64,000 nt of DNA, taken from Gloeophyllum trabeum ATCC 11539 (taxonomy: Eukaryota > Basidiomycota > Agaricomycetes > Gloeophyllales > Gloeophyllaceae). Position numbers and translations under genes: made by a program. The stretch covers positions 3,698,470 to 3,762,469 of the forward strand of contig NW_006920410.1 in the NCBI RefSeq assembly GCF_000344685.1. The letters run 5' to 3'. This document shows, piece by piece, positions 25,009 through 36,756 of the stretch (position 1 is its first letter; every line of letters begins with the position of its first letter). Under the pieces are notes generated by a model. It saw nothing but the letters and a program-made list of their open reading frames with translations, was not told where the DNA came from and did no database searches.

Positions 25009-26621
25009 TCATACAGGGACGAGGTCGGATTTCTTCTCTCTAGTATCACCAGCTGGCACATGTTCCTCCTCTGCATCAGAGTTCAGTGTAGTAGCTGTTG
25101 GCCTCAGGTGCAGGGCTCGGAGCTCAATGTTCTGTTCTTCAGCGGCGCTGTGAGGAGCTTCGGCGAACTGCATTCCCATCGTGAGAACAACTGTATCACT
25201 ACCTCCCGAGGTTGTATATTCAGCTGACCTGCCGAGAGCCACTAGAATGACAATGAGTGTTGGGACAAGGCCCTATGGAACGTGAGTCAAGCCAGGGGTA
25301 GTCAGGAGGATGCTCAGTGCTTACTGTACTCATGACCAGGAGGACTGAGGCCACATCCTGTGGGAGCAAATTGTTGAGTGCAGCACTGGAAGATGCCAGA
25401 GCACGGGTGTCACTCACCCCGAGCGTGTTACCGCTTGATGACATCGAAATTAATAGCAGTGCCGCATATAGTGCACCAGACTCAATCCTGGCAGTGTAAG
25501 AACTTAGTCAGAGGTCCACGCCCTGCAAGATCCTGCCGTCGTCTCACAATATGTGGACCACACGCAAGTACTTTGAACCGTACATCACGCCTGCCTCTCT
25601 TCGCATTTTCCGGACTACCCACCAGATGCGAAGTGCTACAGAAGATGTCAGCTTGAATCAGACATGAGAGTTCACCTGGATGCTCACAGACAAGGCCTGT
25701 CATGAGCAGGTTTGTAATGAATGTTGTAACATAGTAGACAATGTTCATGTTGCTTAAGATTGTGCCTAGCCGAGTCCATTCCGGCGGGGGAGTACCACCA
25801 TAAGGAGTGTGTATGTTCACAGCGTACTGATGCCCTTGGACAACCAGGACAGTGATTCCAAATGCTGCAAATTGTCAAAGGTCCTGTGGTGTAGGCACCA
25901 AGACAGAGTGCTTACATATCTCACAGAGAAGGAGAACGGAAGGAAGGATAATAAAGAATCTCTTCCTTTCCCAGACTATATAGCACCTCCAAACCTGGGA
26001 GAAGGTGAACACATTCCCTGCAGGGGAGGATGTCATGAGCTCACCAGTAGCAGATCTCCAAGGAAGCTATGATATGCAATATTTGTCAGATAATCATGAC
26101 CCACAGCAACAATGAACCTCACATATTCAGTCCAAAGATTCCATCATAAATGCAGTAGAGGAAGTCACGAAACTTATGCTCCTGGAAGGCACGTGGTGTG
26201 TCCTCATAATATGCGGAAGTAATGAGATATCTTCCAGTCGTGAACATGTCGATCCCAAACTCAGCCGACGTTAGCACAAATAAGCCAATTACAGCCATCC
26301 ACAGGATCCGGCTGATTGACCCGCCAGTTCGCGGTGAGAGAAGGATATGAATACACCATGTAAATGCAACCATGTAGCCTGCTGTGTTCTGTGTGAGCAA
26401 GGATGATTTCATGCACTGGCAGCAGGCACTGGCACTCACCATACATAGCAGACTCAAGCTAAATAGAAATGTGCATGGTTCAGTAGAACTTCTCTTCATT
26501 CAACAGAGAGAATGATACTTACACATAGGCAAATAATGTAATTCTTGTTATTTGGAGTATCTCAGCCTAATATCTGGATGATGAAAGCTGTGTAACTTAC
26601 CTGCTGAGAGGAAAGACCCAT
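25009..26621 (-). CDS. Seven-TM protein, tandem paralogue A
   Basis: Uncharacterised membrane protein of 350 residues in 11 exons; introns 25273-25324, 25358-25417, 25488-25547, 25636-25687, 25865-25915, 25995-26044, 26067-26122, 26382-26439, 26459-26522 and 26544-26600. About seven hydrophobic segments are visible: after LESAMYAGYMV, around ILWMAVIGLFVLTSAEFG, around the FLGDLLLVWRCYIVW block, after KRFFIILPSVLLL, around NIVYYVTTFITNLL, around ESGALYAALLLI, and SVLLVMSTGLVPTLIVILVAL. The most conserved stretch of the array is YYEDTP...LYCIYDGIFGLN followed by VWRC.IVW. The C-terminal tail is hydrophilic. Exon lengths match paralogue B almost exactly. I do not know the family's function; a receptor-like topology is suggestive only. 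Confidence 0.85.
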
Positions 26622-27580
26622 AGTGCAGTCGGAAGCAGGTGACAATGCCTGTCATGAATAAGGGGTGCATAAAGGACTACATTGCACCTTAGTGTTCATA
26701 TAGCACCCCATATTGATAGCTTACTACTATCCTTGGAAGAACCCAGACACAGATCATCAGTACTGTCATGGTCTTCAAACACATACCCTGGTATCCAGTA
26801 ACATGCATAGCATGTCCTGCCACAGGGTGTAGTATCCCCATTCTGGTGTCTGATTACCTGGCACATCTCAGTATTTTCATCACTGATATATATTTAAAAC
26901 CCTTCCACAGCGGAGAAACAGGAGTAAAGCTGGTGATCGGTGCATAGACAACATCTCACCTGGGAAATGGAACATTGGTGCCCAAGTTCTCCTCTCATGG
27001 CTGCTGCACCTTATCCCATAGGACCCATACTTGATACACTTCTAATTCAAATGGTACAATTGGGGAAATACTGTAACTTGAAGATCAGTCACAGTTCGAG
27101 TTGAGAATATTGATGAGGAGTCGTGATCGTAACATGGAAGGCCCTAAACAGGTATGATCACTTCGTCCGAGTCGACCAACATTTCTTGATGCACGGCAGC
27201 TATAGCGTGGTAGAACCCAACACTGATAAGCAGATGCCATCCCAGCTTCCCCAAAAGCAACTTGAGTGCAACCCTTCAAGTTCCTAGTAGGATGAGACAC
27301 TACTCTTGTTCCATCTGCAAGTTTGCCCAGGCTCGGCCGAATTCCATAGTACTAGTGGGTGATATTTTTTCAAGTCAGACCTTCTCTCGATAACAGTCAC
27401 CATAGCAGAGTGTCTGTATTGTATATATACCTGCCAGTGGATGCAGGCAACATAAAGAGCATGTGTCCAGTAGGGCAACAAGCATCACAGCCAACAAGAG
27501 TTCACATGACTAAGCTATTCATGTCCGTTCGATGGAATGAAAATGTTACCCATGCCAAGAAGACCAAGCTAAGGATAGAT
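26622..27580. other. Spacer between paralogues A and B
   Basis: About 960 bp without a convincing gene. It should contain the A promoter and the B 3' UTR. No further copy or clear fragment of the 7-TM gene was seen here. Confidence 0.5.
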
Positions 27581-29186
27581 TCAGAATGGCAGGTCAATTT
27601 CAAGGACCTGCTCCTGGGATGGCAACCCAGGGGAGGAATGATAAAACTGAGCTTCCACCTCATTGGTGCCGAAGACCGGGTTTTCGATGGTTGCAGAGAT
27701 CTTTAGTGCTTCGTCACGGGATTGCTTTTCAACAAGAACCTCTCCATCCAAAGTAGTGACAGCGGAATGGTCCATAACCTGCATCACGTGTTCTGTACTC
27801 TTGCCCAGAGCAATCAACGTCAGGACCAAGGTCGGGACAAGACCCTGCTCGAAGCGTCACTCGCAATATGACGCAAGATGTGAATGTGTTACTAACTGTA
27901 CTCATGACCAGCAGGACTGAAGCAATATCCTGTATTTTGGGAGCCATGAGCTGGTATATGACTCAGATAATGTAAGTCCCACTCACTCCAACTGTGTCAT
28001 TTTGGAAGGCCATAGCCAATAGAAGAAGGGCCGCATAAATCAAGCCAGACTCGATTCTAGTTTGTATTTCGAGGAATAAGCCACTCATGAAGGAAACCAG
28101 ATGAGGCAACAATCTTACAATATCCTGACTGCACGGATATATCTGGAGCCAAAAGTGTGTCCGGATGCTTTCTGAACCTTCCTAACTACCCAAGCTATCC
28201 GCGATGCTGCACCAGTAACATGAGTCAATCAGTGAAGCAGGTAGAAAGTGGGAAGTGGCATATACGCACAGACCAAGATGGTCATGCCTGCATTGAGTAT
28301 AAAGGTAGTCACATAGTAGGCAATATTCAGACGGCTGAGCAGGCTTCCAAGCTGTGTCCATCGATCTGGGAGAGTAGCACCCCAAAGGGTATGCAGACGT
28401 AGTAGGTAGTGCTCCCCTTGCACGACAAGTACGGAAATACCCAATGCTACACAAAGGTTAACTGATGACCGAGTCCATGAAACTATCACTTACAGATCTC
28501 TACAATGAGCGCAACGATAGGGATGGCAATAATGAACCACCTCTTATTCCAGACTACCGAGCAGCGCCAGACCTGAAGGAGGTTCAGCAAGATATAAAAC
28601 ATAGGGATTGAGAGATGAACCACAAGTGCATCTGCCAGGAATCTGAAGAGAACATCAGCTGGGCTTTCAAGTTCGGAATTTATATGACATCAAACATACA
28701 TATTGATGCCGAAAATACCATCATAGATGCAGTAGAGAAGGTCATGCAAATTATGCTCGAGCAATGCATGCGGAGTGTTGTCGTAGTAGGCGTCACTTAA
28801 ATTGAACCGTCCTGCCACGTACGCATCGATAACGAATTCCGCCGTAGTCATGAAGAATAGGAGGACCACGATGAAAGTTACAGTAGTGTTTGTCCTTGAA
28901 CCGCTGTTCCTGGTGGAGAGTACCCGCATACAGTAGCCAAACGCCCCAACATAAAAGGCTATCGCAGCAACATCAGCAGCTAGGCATGTGTGTCTCTGTT
29001 GATGGACTCACCATAAAGTGCACTTTCGAGCTGTAGACAACGTTAGCGGCACCATTTCGAACCCAAAGCCACAGACCATCCACGCACGCATATGCACAGA
29101 AGATAATTCTATCGTACATGAGGATGTGAGGCCAACCACAACTACTACTGGAGGTACCTTACCTGCTGAGTTGTCAGGCCGCCCAT
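27581..29186 (-). CDS. Seven-TM protein, tandem paralogue B
   Basis: Paralogue of the gene at 25009-26621: 350 residues, 11 exons; introns 27845-27896, 27930-27986, 28057-28118, 28207-28269, 28447-28493, 28573-28623, 28643-28699, 28959-29011, 29031-29087 and 29109-29162. Exon lengths 21, 19, 259, 79, 177, 88, 70, 33 and 264 are the same as in A; only exon 1 (24 against 21) and exon 5 (19 against 22) differ. It starts MGGLTTQQNYLLCICLESALY (A: MGLSSQQNYIICLCLESAMY) and keeps LYCIYDGIFGIN, VWRCSVVW and NIAYYVTTF. The tail after the seventh hydrophobic segment differs strongly from A. Function unknown. Confidence 0.87.
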
Positions 29187-29902
29187 GACCGAATGACGAT
29201 GACTGGGGCAAGCTTCAAGACGAAAGAGGGCTTCCACTTGTCGTCGCACTAGGGCTACTTTCTCTGTAGAGAGCAGCAACGACCAGCGCTCTCACCTATT
29301 ATCCCATAATAGCGTTGCGATAGCCATACTCTTGCCTGTACCTCGCTATTTAGGGCGACGGATCAGCACGTATTGAGGAATTATCTATAGTCTCCCTAAA
29401 GCACCCGTACAATGCCTGTTCTGATATTCTATAAGGCAAGCGATAAGACCGGCATCATATAGGTAGACCGAGGAGTGAATAAGACATGACTCACGCTGTC
29501 AGGAAGGATAGAGTCCTACACATGATTCTGTGACTATCAGGCTAGAGAGATTTCTTTAATCCAATGAATTGACAAGACTTCTAGGTATCGATGATCCCTA
29601 ACATCCAAGGAATGGTATATGTGGCATGAATGGAGCGCAACACATCCAGACGCGCCCTCCACTGGACTTAGGCTAGGATACAAACATTTGCTCGGAGCTA
29701 GATGCGTAGAAGTAACCGCCTGCTGCCAAGCCACAGCATACCTAGAATGATGTCGCAAGCGGCGAAAGCCCGGATCTGTCAGATAACTCGAATCATGCAA
29801 TGCCCAGCGCCACCTGACATCAGTATGTCATTATACTGCTGATCTACAGCGGTGAATTGTGCATGGCCTGACTGCTTGACCACCATCCTCTTCGGAGCTT
29901 CT
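29187..29902. other. Spacer between paralogues B and C
   Basis: About 715 bp; promoter side of B and 3' side of C. No gene or clear repeat recognised. Confidence 0.5.
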
Positions 29903-31484
29903 CACGAGTCACAATGTTCCGCCCTAGGCAGTGATATGTGAGTTTGTCTGCGAACACGCGCAGTAAGATACAGTCAGCACACATAATCGCATGAGCGAAA
30001 GCGCATACCCGAAAGAACAGGTCCCACCGCTACACTCTACATCCTCCCCGCCTGGTCGTGCGAAGCGAACCGAGTGCAAAGCGTCTGACTTCGGGATCCG
30101 GGTAGTGTGCTCAATCGTCTTTCCGAGGGTAACGAGGATAGCCAGAAGTATCGGGACGAACCCCTAGAAGCTGAGGCAGGACGCATTTCCCAGCAGAACT
30201 GGACTTGCTCACCGTACTGACGAGAAGGAGCGCGGCGGCCGAGACCTGGACCATGCATCAAGGAGGTGCAGCATGAGGTTAGAAAACAATTGTAAACTCA
30301 CTCCAAGTGTATTATGCTGAAACGCCGTGGCCATCATGATTAAGCTGGAATAGATGGCGCCAGACTCCACCCTGTGGTGTGACAGCTTATGCACGGGCCA
30401 GATAGAAGAACTGGACAGGGAGAACGCTTACATTATATGCACGATGTGCAGGTATCGCAATCCGTAACCCTTTTCACCCTCGCTCTGGTTCCTGCGGACT
30501 ATCCACCAGATTCGAAACGCTCGCGCAGTTTCAGCCAAAACCCGCTGAAGCCGTCAACAAAAGCAGATACTCACGGACCAAGAATGTCATAGTAGTGTTC
30601 GTTACGAACAGCATAGAATAGTACGCGATGTTGAGATGTCTGAGCAATGTGTTTAGTTCCTCCCAGTGTGCGGGCAAAGGCTGGTCCCAGGGCGTGCGCG
30701 ACCAGGATAAATACTTCTCGGTCTGAACAACTAGTACTGCAACGCCGAGGCCTACGACGCACGCATCGTTAGCCACGGGGATGGGAGAAGGGTGCAACCA
30801 TCACCTACAAATTTCCGCACAACACAGGATAACAGGCAGTAGGAGGAAGACGCGCTTGCGCTCCCAGATCACAGAACAGCGCCAGGCCTGAATCTCCCTC
30901 ATCAACTAGTTTGACTGTCCTATACAGGGCCGTACCAGTAGAATATCAGCTACAAGTCTTGAACAAGAGATCAGTCACTCCGGGTAAAGCGACTGACAAC
31001 AGACGACGCACAAGTTCGTCCCAAATATACCGTCATAAATGACATACAGCAAGTCGTGAGCATTCTGCGTTCGTAAGCTGAGAGCACTGCTCTGGTAAAA
31101 CGCCGCCGAGAAGTTGAATTTTACAGCAACGTAGGCATCAATTGCGAACTCGGTAAGGAGGTCGACGACGAATGTCATCTTCCTCTGGACGCGGGAAGCA
31201 TTCGCAGGGCGCGTGGCGAGGTATACGTAGGCGAAGACAGTTCCCAGGTAGAGCACTGCACGGCATGCCTGAGGACTTGCGCCTACGGATGAAAGGAGGA
31301 AGACGCCGTATACCCACCATACGCAGCGCTCTCGATTTGTACGTTATAGAAGTCAGCTCTTAGCACAGATGCCAGGACGACCAACGTACGCCTATGCTGA
31401 CAATATGGTTCTACGATATTAATGTCTCGAGGTGCACATCACGGTGAACAGAGCTAAGCAGCCCACCTTATGTTTCGACAGCAT
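29903..31484 (-). CDS. Seven-TM protein, tandem paralogue C
   Basis: The most divergent member, about 321 residues in 12 exons. The start MLSKHK joins NHIVSIG and SAAYV through two introns, paralleling the A and B starts. Exons of 79, 177, 88, 70 and 33 nt match A and B exactly, the long exon is 244 nt against 259, and exon 3 is 13 nt against 19. Kept motifs are LYVIYDGIFGTN, AWRCSVIWERKR, LNIAYYSMLF and VESGAIYSS. The C-terminal part is shorter. A good intron (gtatgc donor, gctgac branch, gcag acceptor) near 29950-30010 leads to a stop at 29903. Reading through it instead ends at 29925. Each arrangement is plausible; the function is unknown. Confidence 0.75.
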
Positions 31485-32606
31485 CGCTGCACGTTCCCGA
31501 CGATGCAGAGGAGGTAAGTCACTGCCCGCTGCGCAGCGGCGGGGTCCAGACGTGAACGTGCGGTACTTCGCCGGCATAAGTGAGTAGTGCAACAGCGGAG
31601 AAAGCAATCTAGAGTGGTCCCCAGTGCTGTCTTGGAAAGGCGGATGCTGAGTAGGGGTAGTATTGATCCATCACCAGCGGAAATGGGCCACTATGCTTGT
31701 TTCATAGCCCGAGCGGGGTAGCACAGTGCAGGCATCGACTGGCAGCTACGGGTTATGGTAAGGTGACGTCCTTGGGTATTGGCTCCAAACATCAGAGAAC
31801 ACGGTGATCAACAACGCCGCGGGAAATCGGCGACACGCTCGGACTTGGCACAGTCACGGGCAGAGCTTCCAGGATGCTACTGTTGGGCATCCGAGGACCC
31901 AGGCACTAAAGACATACCAAAATATCGATGAATCAAAGTTGAGAACTGAGACAAAGATTCACGCTTACCCCACAACAATATGGTGGATGAGTGATCTTCC
32001 AATGTTGCTATGCCCTGGGATCACCTAGATTTTGACCTGGGGAAACTAGGAATACCCATCAAGAGGCGGAGACAGAGCGCATCTGCGTTAGATGCAGAGC
32101 GTGATATGTAGCGGTCGTCCCTCTGCAAGCTAGGCAACACCACAACCAAACGGCCATTAACCTTACAAGAGTTCCGCGACCTCCGCTGTTAGTGGAGTGT
32201 CCGAGACCCGTGGAGATTGAGATAAATCAAGAGTCCCACCGATTTGCGATCCGAGCCGTCCTCCGAGTCCCCGTTGCTCCGAATTGTATACTGAGTCATC
32301 CAATCAGGAAGCGAGTCCATCAACATGATGTGGCAATCGCTACTCCTAGAATAGGGTTAGGCCGCACTGTCAACGACGCATCAGTCGGGCCGGGTACCTT
32401 CACGGTACCGGACCTCCCCTTCGAGCCACACTGCAGGCGAATATCGAGACATGGGGTAACGGTATGTATACTCGTGTAAGAGCGTGATATGGATACAAAA
32501 TATTACTGTCCTAGCTAAGATAGCAATAAGATACGAGTGAACAAAGGACGTGGACGGAGACAGACAAACACAAGGTAAAGCCGTAACTGGGATGCGACAT
32601 TGACTA
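31485..32606. other. Intergenic, no gene seen
   Basis: About 1.1 kb between paralogue C and ISA1. Only short frames without recognisable domains; I see nothing specific in it. Confidence 0.5.
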
Positions 32607-33342
32607 CTATACAGTGAAGGACTCTCCGCACCCACACGCGTCCTTGATATTAGGGTTCTTGAACGCAAATCGCGCGCTGTCCGGCAGACTCAGCACATTC
32701 ACCCACGAAAACGAAGACCATTACGCACCTGAGCGCATCCTCGTGCCAGTCCATCTCGCTCCCGATTATCGAAAAGAGCGCCTTGCTGTCTATGAGCACC
32801 TTGACCCCGTCCTGCTCCACGACCTCGTCAAACTTGCCCGGCTTGTCGACGTATTCGAGGTGGTACGACAGCCCGGCGCAGCCCTTGTTCCGCACGCCGA
32901 TCCGGAGGAGCTGTGGGTTGGGCCCGCTCGTCAGCGCCTTCAGCCGCTGGACAGCATTTGGTGTCTAAGCATGCCACTCAGAACTATTCTGCATTCAACG
33001 GAAGAGAAATGCACGCACGATCGTTAACGCCGCCTTCTGCGAGCGGATCTTCGGCCTCGGTCGCTCAGCCTTGGGTGCTGGCGGCGGTCGGGCTGCCGTC
33101 TGCGGTGACGATGCGTCGGAAGATATGGGAGGCTGCTGGCTGTCCGCCGCAGGCACGACGACAGGCGGCGGGTCGGACGCGGAGTGTCTCGACGTCGACG
33201 GTCCCGGTCGCGGTGAATGCTCTGCCGACATCATGGCTCGACGGATGCCCATGAGAACAAAGTGGCCATGATGGCTAGACGATGGAGAACGAAGTAGTAG
33301 ACGCGAGGCATGCGCGCGAGCCATGGAGACCGACAGAGACAT
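32607..33342 (-). CDS. ISA1: Mitochondrial Fe-S assembly protein ISA1 (ISCA1-like)
   Basis: A-type iron-sulfur carrier needed to mature mitochondrial [4Fe-4S] proteins. 209 residues in three exons; introns 32677-32728 and 32965-33018. The first ~100 residues are basic and Ser/Pro/Ala-rich, consistent with a mitochondrial presequence. The HesB-like domain runs from about 108 to the end. The three conserved cysteines are present: one in NKGCAGLSYHL and two in ACGCGESFTV at the C-terminus. Two in-frame ATGs lie close together (MSLSVSM); I took the upstream one. It is followed, divergently, by the copper-fist gene. Confidence 0.95.
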
Positions 33343-34871
33343 CGAGCAAGGAGTTTAGGACGAGGTCCACAGAGTTTTGGAGGTCGCTGTGATATAAGCC
33401 ATGTTGGGCTTTGTTTGTTCCTGGTGGCGGTTCCTGCATCTGGCCAATTGTAATGCTCGGATTGCGGTCGTGCAACTCTTGTGCGACAACGAAGATCGAC
33501 TCATATTTGTCTCAGAATTAAGGTCGTAGAGTTGCCTAGACTTTGTTGGCTTGTTTCCGGAGTGTCTGCGGGTCTTTCGTCGGTTTGGTCAGAAACTTGG
33601 TCGGCCAGGCTCCTGGACGCTGAACTCGGATATAACCGAATATTCGTCCGACTCCACGTGGCCAGGCCAATTACGGCAACCAACCCTAACGGAAGCTTGT
33701 CGTGAGTGAGGCCTTTTCGCCGCGCGGCACTGCTCGTCAACCCTCCATCCCTCCTGCGCTCGCCATGCGCCCGCGCGTTCCACGTCCGCCGGTAGGGTCC
33801 TCGATGATGGACTGAACGACTGGTGGGCTGCCGCCGCAGCCCCCTCTCAGCGCGCTCCGGGGAACCTCCGTGCAATGGCCCGCCATGTGTCAGTCGCTCT
33901 GTCATGTTGAAGCAGGCTTCAGGGAATTTAGCCTCGGCGTATGGGTGCGCCTGATATCTGTTATCCTTAGCGCCCTCCCCGGCCCTTCCTCAACGCCCTT
34001 GCTGCGGTTGGGCGCGGTAGCTTGGTCCTGGCATACTCAGGCTACCGCGACGAGCTGGTAGTGTGATACGACAGAGTCGTCTCGTGCTTACCAGCTCGTC
34101 GCCGTAGTATTGCTCGAAGCTCATAGGATGACGTTCTGCCTTGCTGTCCTGTCCACTCTCACTCTTGCTGGTAGATAAGCTGACCTGCCGTTAATCATCC
34201 GCAGCCTATGCTCCCCCGCAAAGCATTCAACTCCTAGATCTCAGGCAAGTAGTACTTGGACTGCACTTGGATTCCCTTCCAATTTCCAGAGATCTCGTTG
34301 ATTTATCGATAAACACGCCATCCGTGAACCCCCGCGCGAAGCCAGTACGTTACGACCTACCGTGCGCACCGTACGAACGCTTATAAATTCGTTCCCAGCC
34401 TCCATAGCACCGCAGCTGTGGTACACCCATATCTGCCCCCGCCCACGCAAGCTCGCACAGATTCTTCCGTTGGCTCGGTTCCACCTGGTGATTTCCTTCA
34501 TTCGTCATTTGGCAGCTTCACGCACTCCGCTTGACTCCGCGACGTCCGGTCAAACCAACGGATCAAAGCTCGGTATAATTCATCGCATCTTCCGTAGGTT
34601 CCAACGCCTTTTCACATTCCCATGCCCTCTCCCGATGCTTTCAAACGCTTCAGCAGCCTTGCGAGCACCATCTGTTGCCATTCTGGGCCCGCGGATTGTG
34701 CGCGCGGCGCTGTGTTACGTAATCTCGGGACCGGCGCTACCCGAGCTACTAGGCCCGATCGCCCATATGGGAGTTCCCCGCTGGCCTCAAACGTCGCAAT
34801 AGCGATACCTTGCGAGGCCGCTCTGCGACTGCCTGCCACATCTTCCGATCTCAGTCTTGTCCCTCGCGTTC
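33343..34871. other. Divergent spacer between ISA1 and the copper-fist gene
   Basis: About 1.5 kb. It holds the promoters of both divergent genes and probably a long 5' UTR of the copper-fist gene. An 18-bp inverted repeat lies at 34043-34106. No other gene is recognised. Confidence 0.5.
34043..34106. repeat. 18-bp inverted repeat (stem-loop)
   Basis: Arms 34043-34060 and 34089-34106 are complementary over 17 of 18 bases (taccgcgacgagctggta against taccagctcgtcgccgta), with a 28-bp spacer. It sits about 770 bp upstream of the copper-fist ATG. It could be a paired protein-binding site or a stem in a transcribed leader. Confidence 0.65.
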
Positions 34872-36185
34872 ATGGTGCGTCATCTCTGCATGTTTCTTTA
34901 TCTTACGCAAACGAAGTGAGAGTAACGACACGGCAATGTAAAGGTGTATGTGAACGACAAGAAGTTCGCCTGGTGCGTACCCCCTCCCCGTCCATCCGTT
35001 GGCGCGATAGCGAATCACACCCCGCGCGCAGCGAGACATGCATCAAGGGCCACCGCTCGTCGTCGTGCAACCACACGGAGCGGCCCCTGTACGAGATCAA
35101 GAAGAAGGGCCGCCCAATCTCGCAGTGCGAGCGCTGCCGGCAGCTGCGCCAGGTAAAGAAAAAGCACACCAAGTGCACCTGCGCGGCGGACGCGGGCGCG
35201 GAGGTGCCGGCTGTCAGTGAGGCGAGCGGGTCGGGTGCGAAGGGGAAGGGTATGTGGATGCTTTTTGTATAATGGGAGGGCGTTAAGGGGCCTTGTTTGT
35301 GTTTTTGTCTGGTGTTAGCGAGGAGGTTCATTCCTATCGCGCCGGCACTCCCGAATGGACTCAAGGACGCTCTCAATGGTGCAACGGGATCGTCTACGAG
35401 CTCAAATCCGAAGAATCAAGGTTGCTTCACTCTGTTTTCGCTCCCCGCACAATGTTTATACTGACTGAAAACTCTTATTCACTGATTTTACAGCCGATTC
35501 TTCGCCCAGCTCATGCTGCTGCGGCTCGTCGAGCTGCAAATGCTCGTCCAAGGCACCCGCGATGGGGCCTGACGGCATCCCGCCCACTTCCTCCGGGGGT
35601 ATGAGCACGGGGCTTGCCGCACTAGCACAGGCCGCGGCCCTCTGCTGCAAGGAAGACTCCGCCTGTCGGAGCACGCTCTCTCAGCACCCACGGAATGGGA
35701 GCAGCAAACATGCTCGGGGCGACAGCCCCTCCCCGCCGCCGGCGCCGTCCTCCTCAACCCAAAATCACGTACACAAGCGCACGAAATCCACGCCGACGCC
35801 CTTTCCTTTTCCCCCGCGCCCCGCTTCCTACGTATACCCCCAGTCCCAGCCCGAGCGCGGACCGGAGCTCCCGCCGATTCTCCCTGCCCCCGGAGCCAAG
35901 CCACTGACGATCCCGCCGCTCAGCGCGATCGCCTCGCTCGCGGGCTCGGGGTGCTGCTGCGGGCTGCGCTGCGCGTGCCCGGGATGTGTCGAGCACCGCG
36001 GGCCGGAGCTCGCCGCGCGCGACCGCGATGACTGCCCCGGGTGCGGGAGCTGCGTGGACCACGAGGGCGGGGTCGAGTTGGATTTGGGAGGCGGGAGGTA
36101 TGAGTACGGAGGCGCTGTTGAGCGGTTCTTAGCCTCCGCGTCCGCGGGGAAGGGCAGTGATGTCGCTGATGCGACGCGGGATTGA
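34872..36185 (+). CDS. Copper-fist transcription factor
   Basis: Copper-responsive DNA-binding regulator of the ACE1/MAC1/CUF1 family. Five exons give 347 residues; introns 34875-34943, 34973-35031, 35250-35318 and 35421-35493. The first intron follows the ATG immediately. The copper-fist domain covers residues 1-63: MVYVNDKKFACETCIKGHR, then SSSCNH, the minor-groove motif KKGRPISQC and the C-x2-C...C-x-C pattern ending HTKCTC. RFIPIAPALPNGLKDA follows. Two Cys-rich clusters, CCCGSSSCKC near 125 and CCCGLRCACPGC near 270 followed by CPGCGSC near 300, are candidate Cu(I)-sensing sites. Whether it activates copper uptake or detoxification genes cannot be told from sequence. Confidence 0.93.
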
Positions 36186-36756
36186 GGTCTAGGTTGTTCG
36201 GGTTGGGCGCGATTCCTTGTCTATGCGAGTTTATTGCTGTGGTTTGTGGGAGTGCTCTCAGTCGGAGAGCGTGTTAAGGTTCTTGTTTATGCAAGTTATC
36301 TGGTTAACAGTATGTTTGATTTAACCGGGACACTATCGGTTTTCTTCTCGTTGAGAGGGAGGTCTGCGTTTGTCTTATGTATCCCGCTGTGTTCGGGTTC
36401 TTGGATATCGTCGTGTAAGCTTGTAATTTTACGCAGGATCGTTGTCGATTTTGAGCAACCCGTAGTTCGTCTTGTAGGGAACGTGGTTTTCATAATTTGT
36501 TGTGTGGTGTTGGATTAATGCAAGCATGTTTTGCTGTGAACAAACCGTCCGACGCTTGTCAGAGCTGCAAGCTGGGCTCATTTGAGCTCGGAACCGAAGC
36601 TAGCTCATCGACGCCACCGAGCCTCCGGCAATCGCCGGATAAGATCTCCCGGTCGATCACCTGGCGTGAGAGATACGGCCGCTTTCGAGCCATCGCGCAT
36701 ATAACGCTCCTTGCAGAGCTCGCAGACGCTGCTTAACGAAGTCCGCAACGTCCGCA
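36186..36756. other. Intergenic, copper-fist 3' end to HEM3
   Basis: About 570 bp, T-rich after the copper-fist stop as expected of a 3' UTR; the rest should be the HEM3 promoter. No defined site recognised. Confidence 0.5.
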
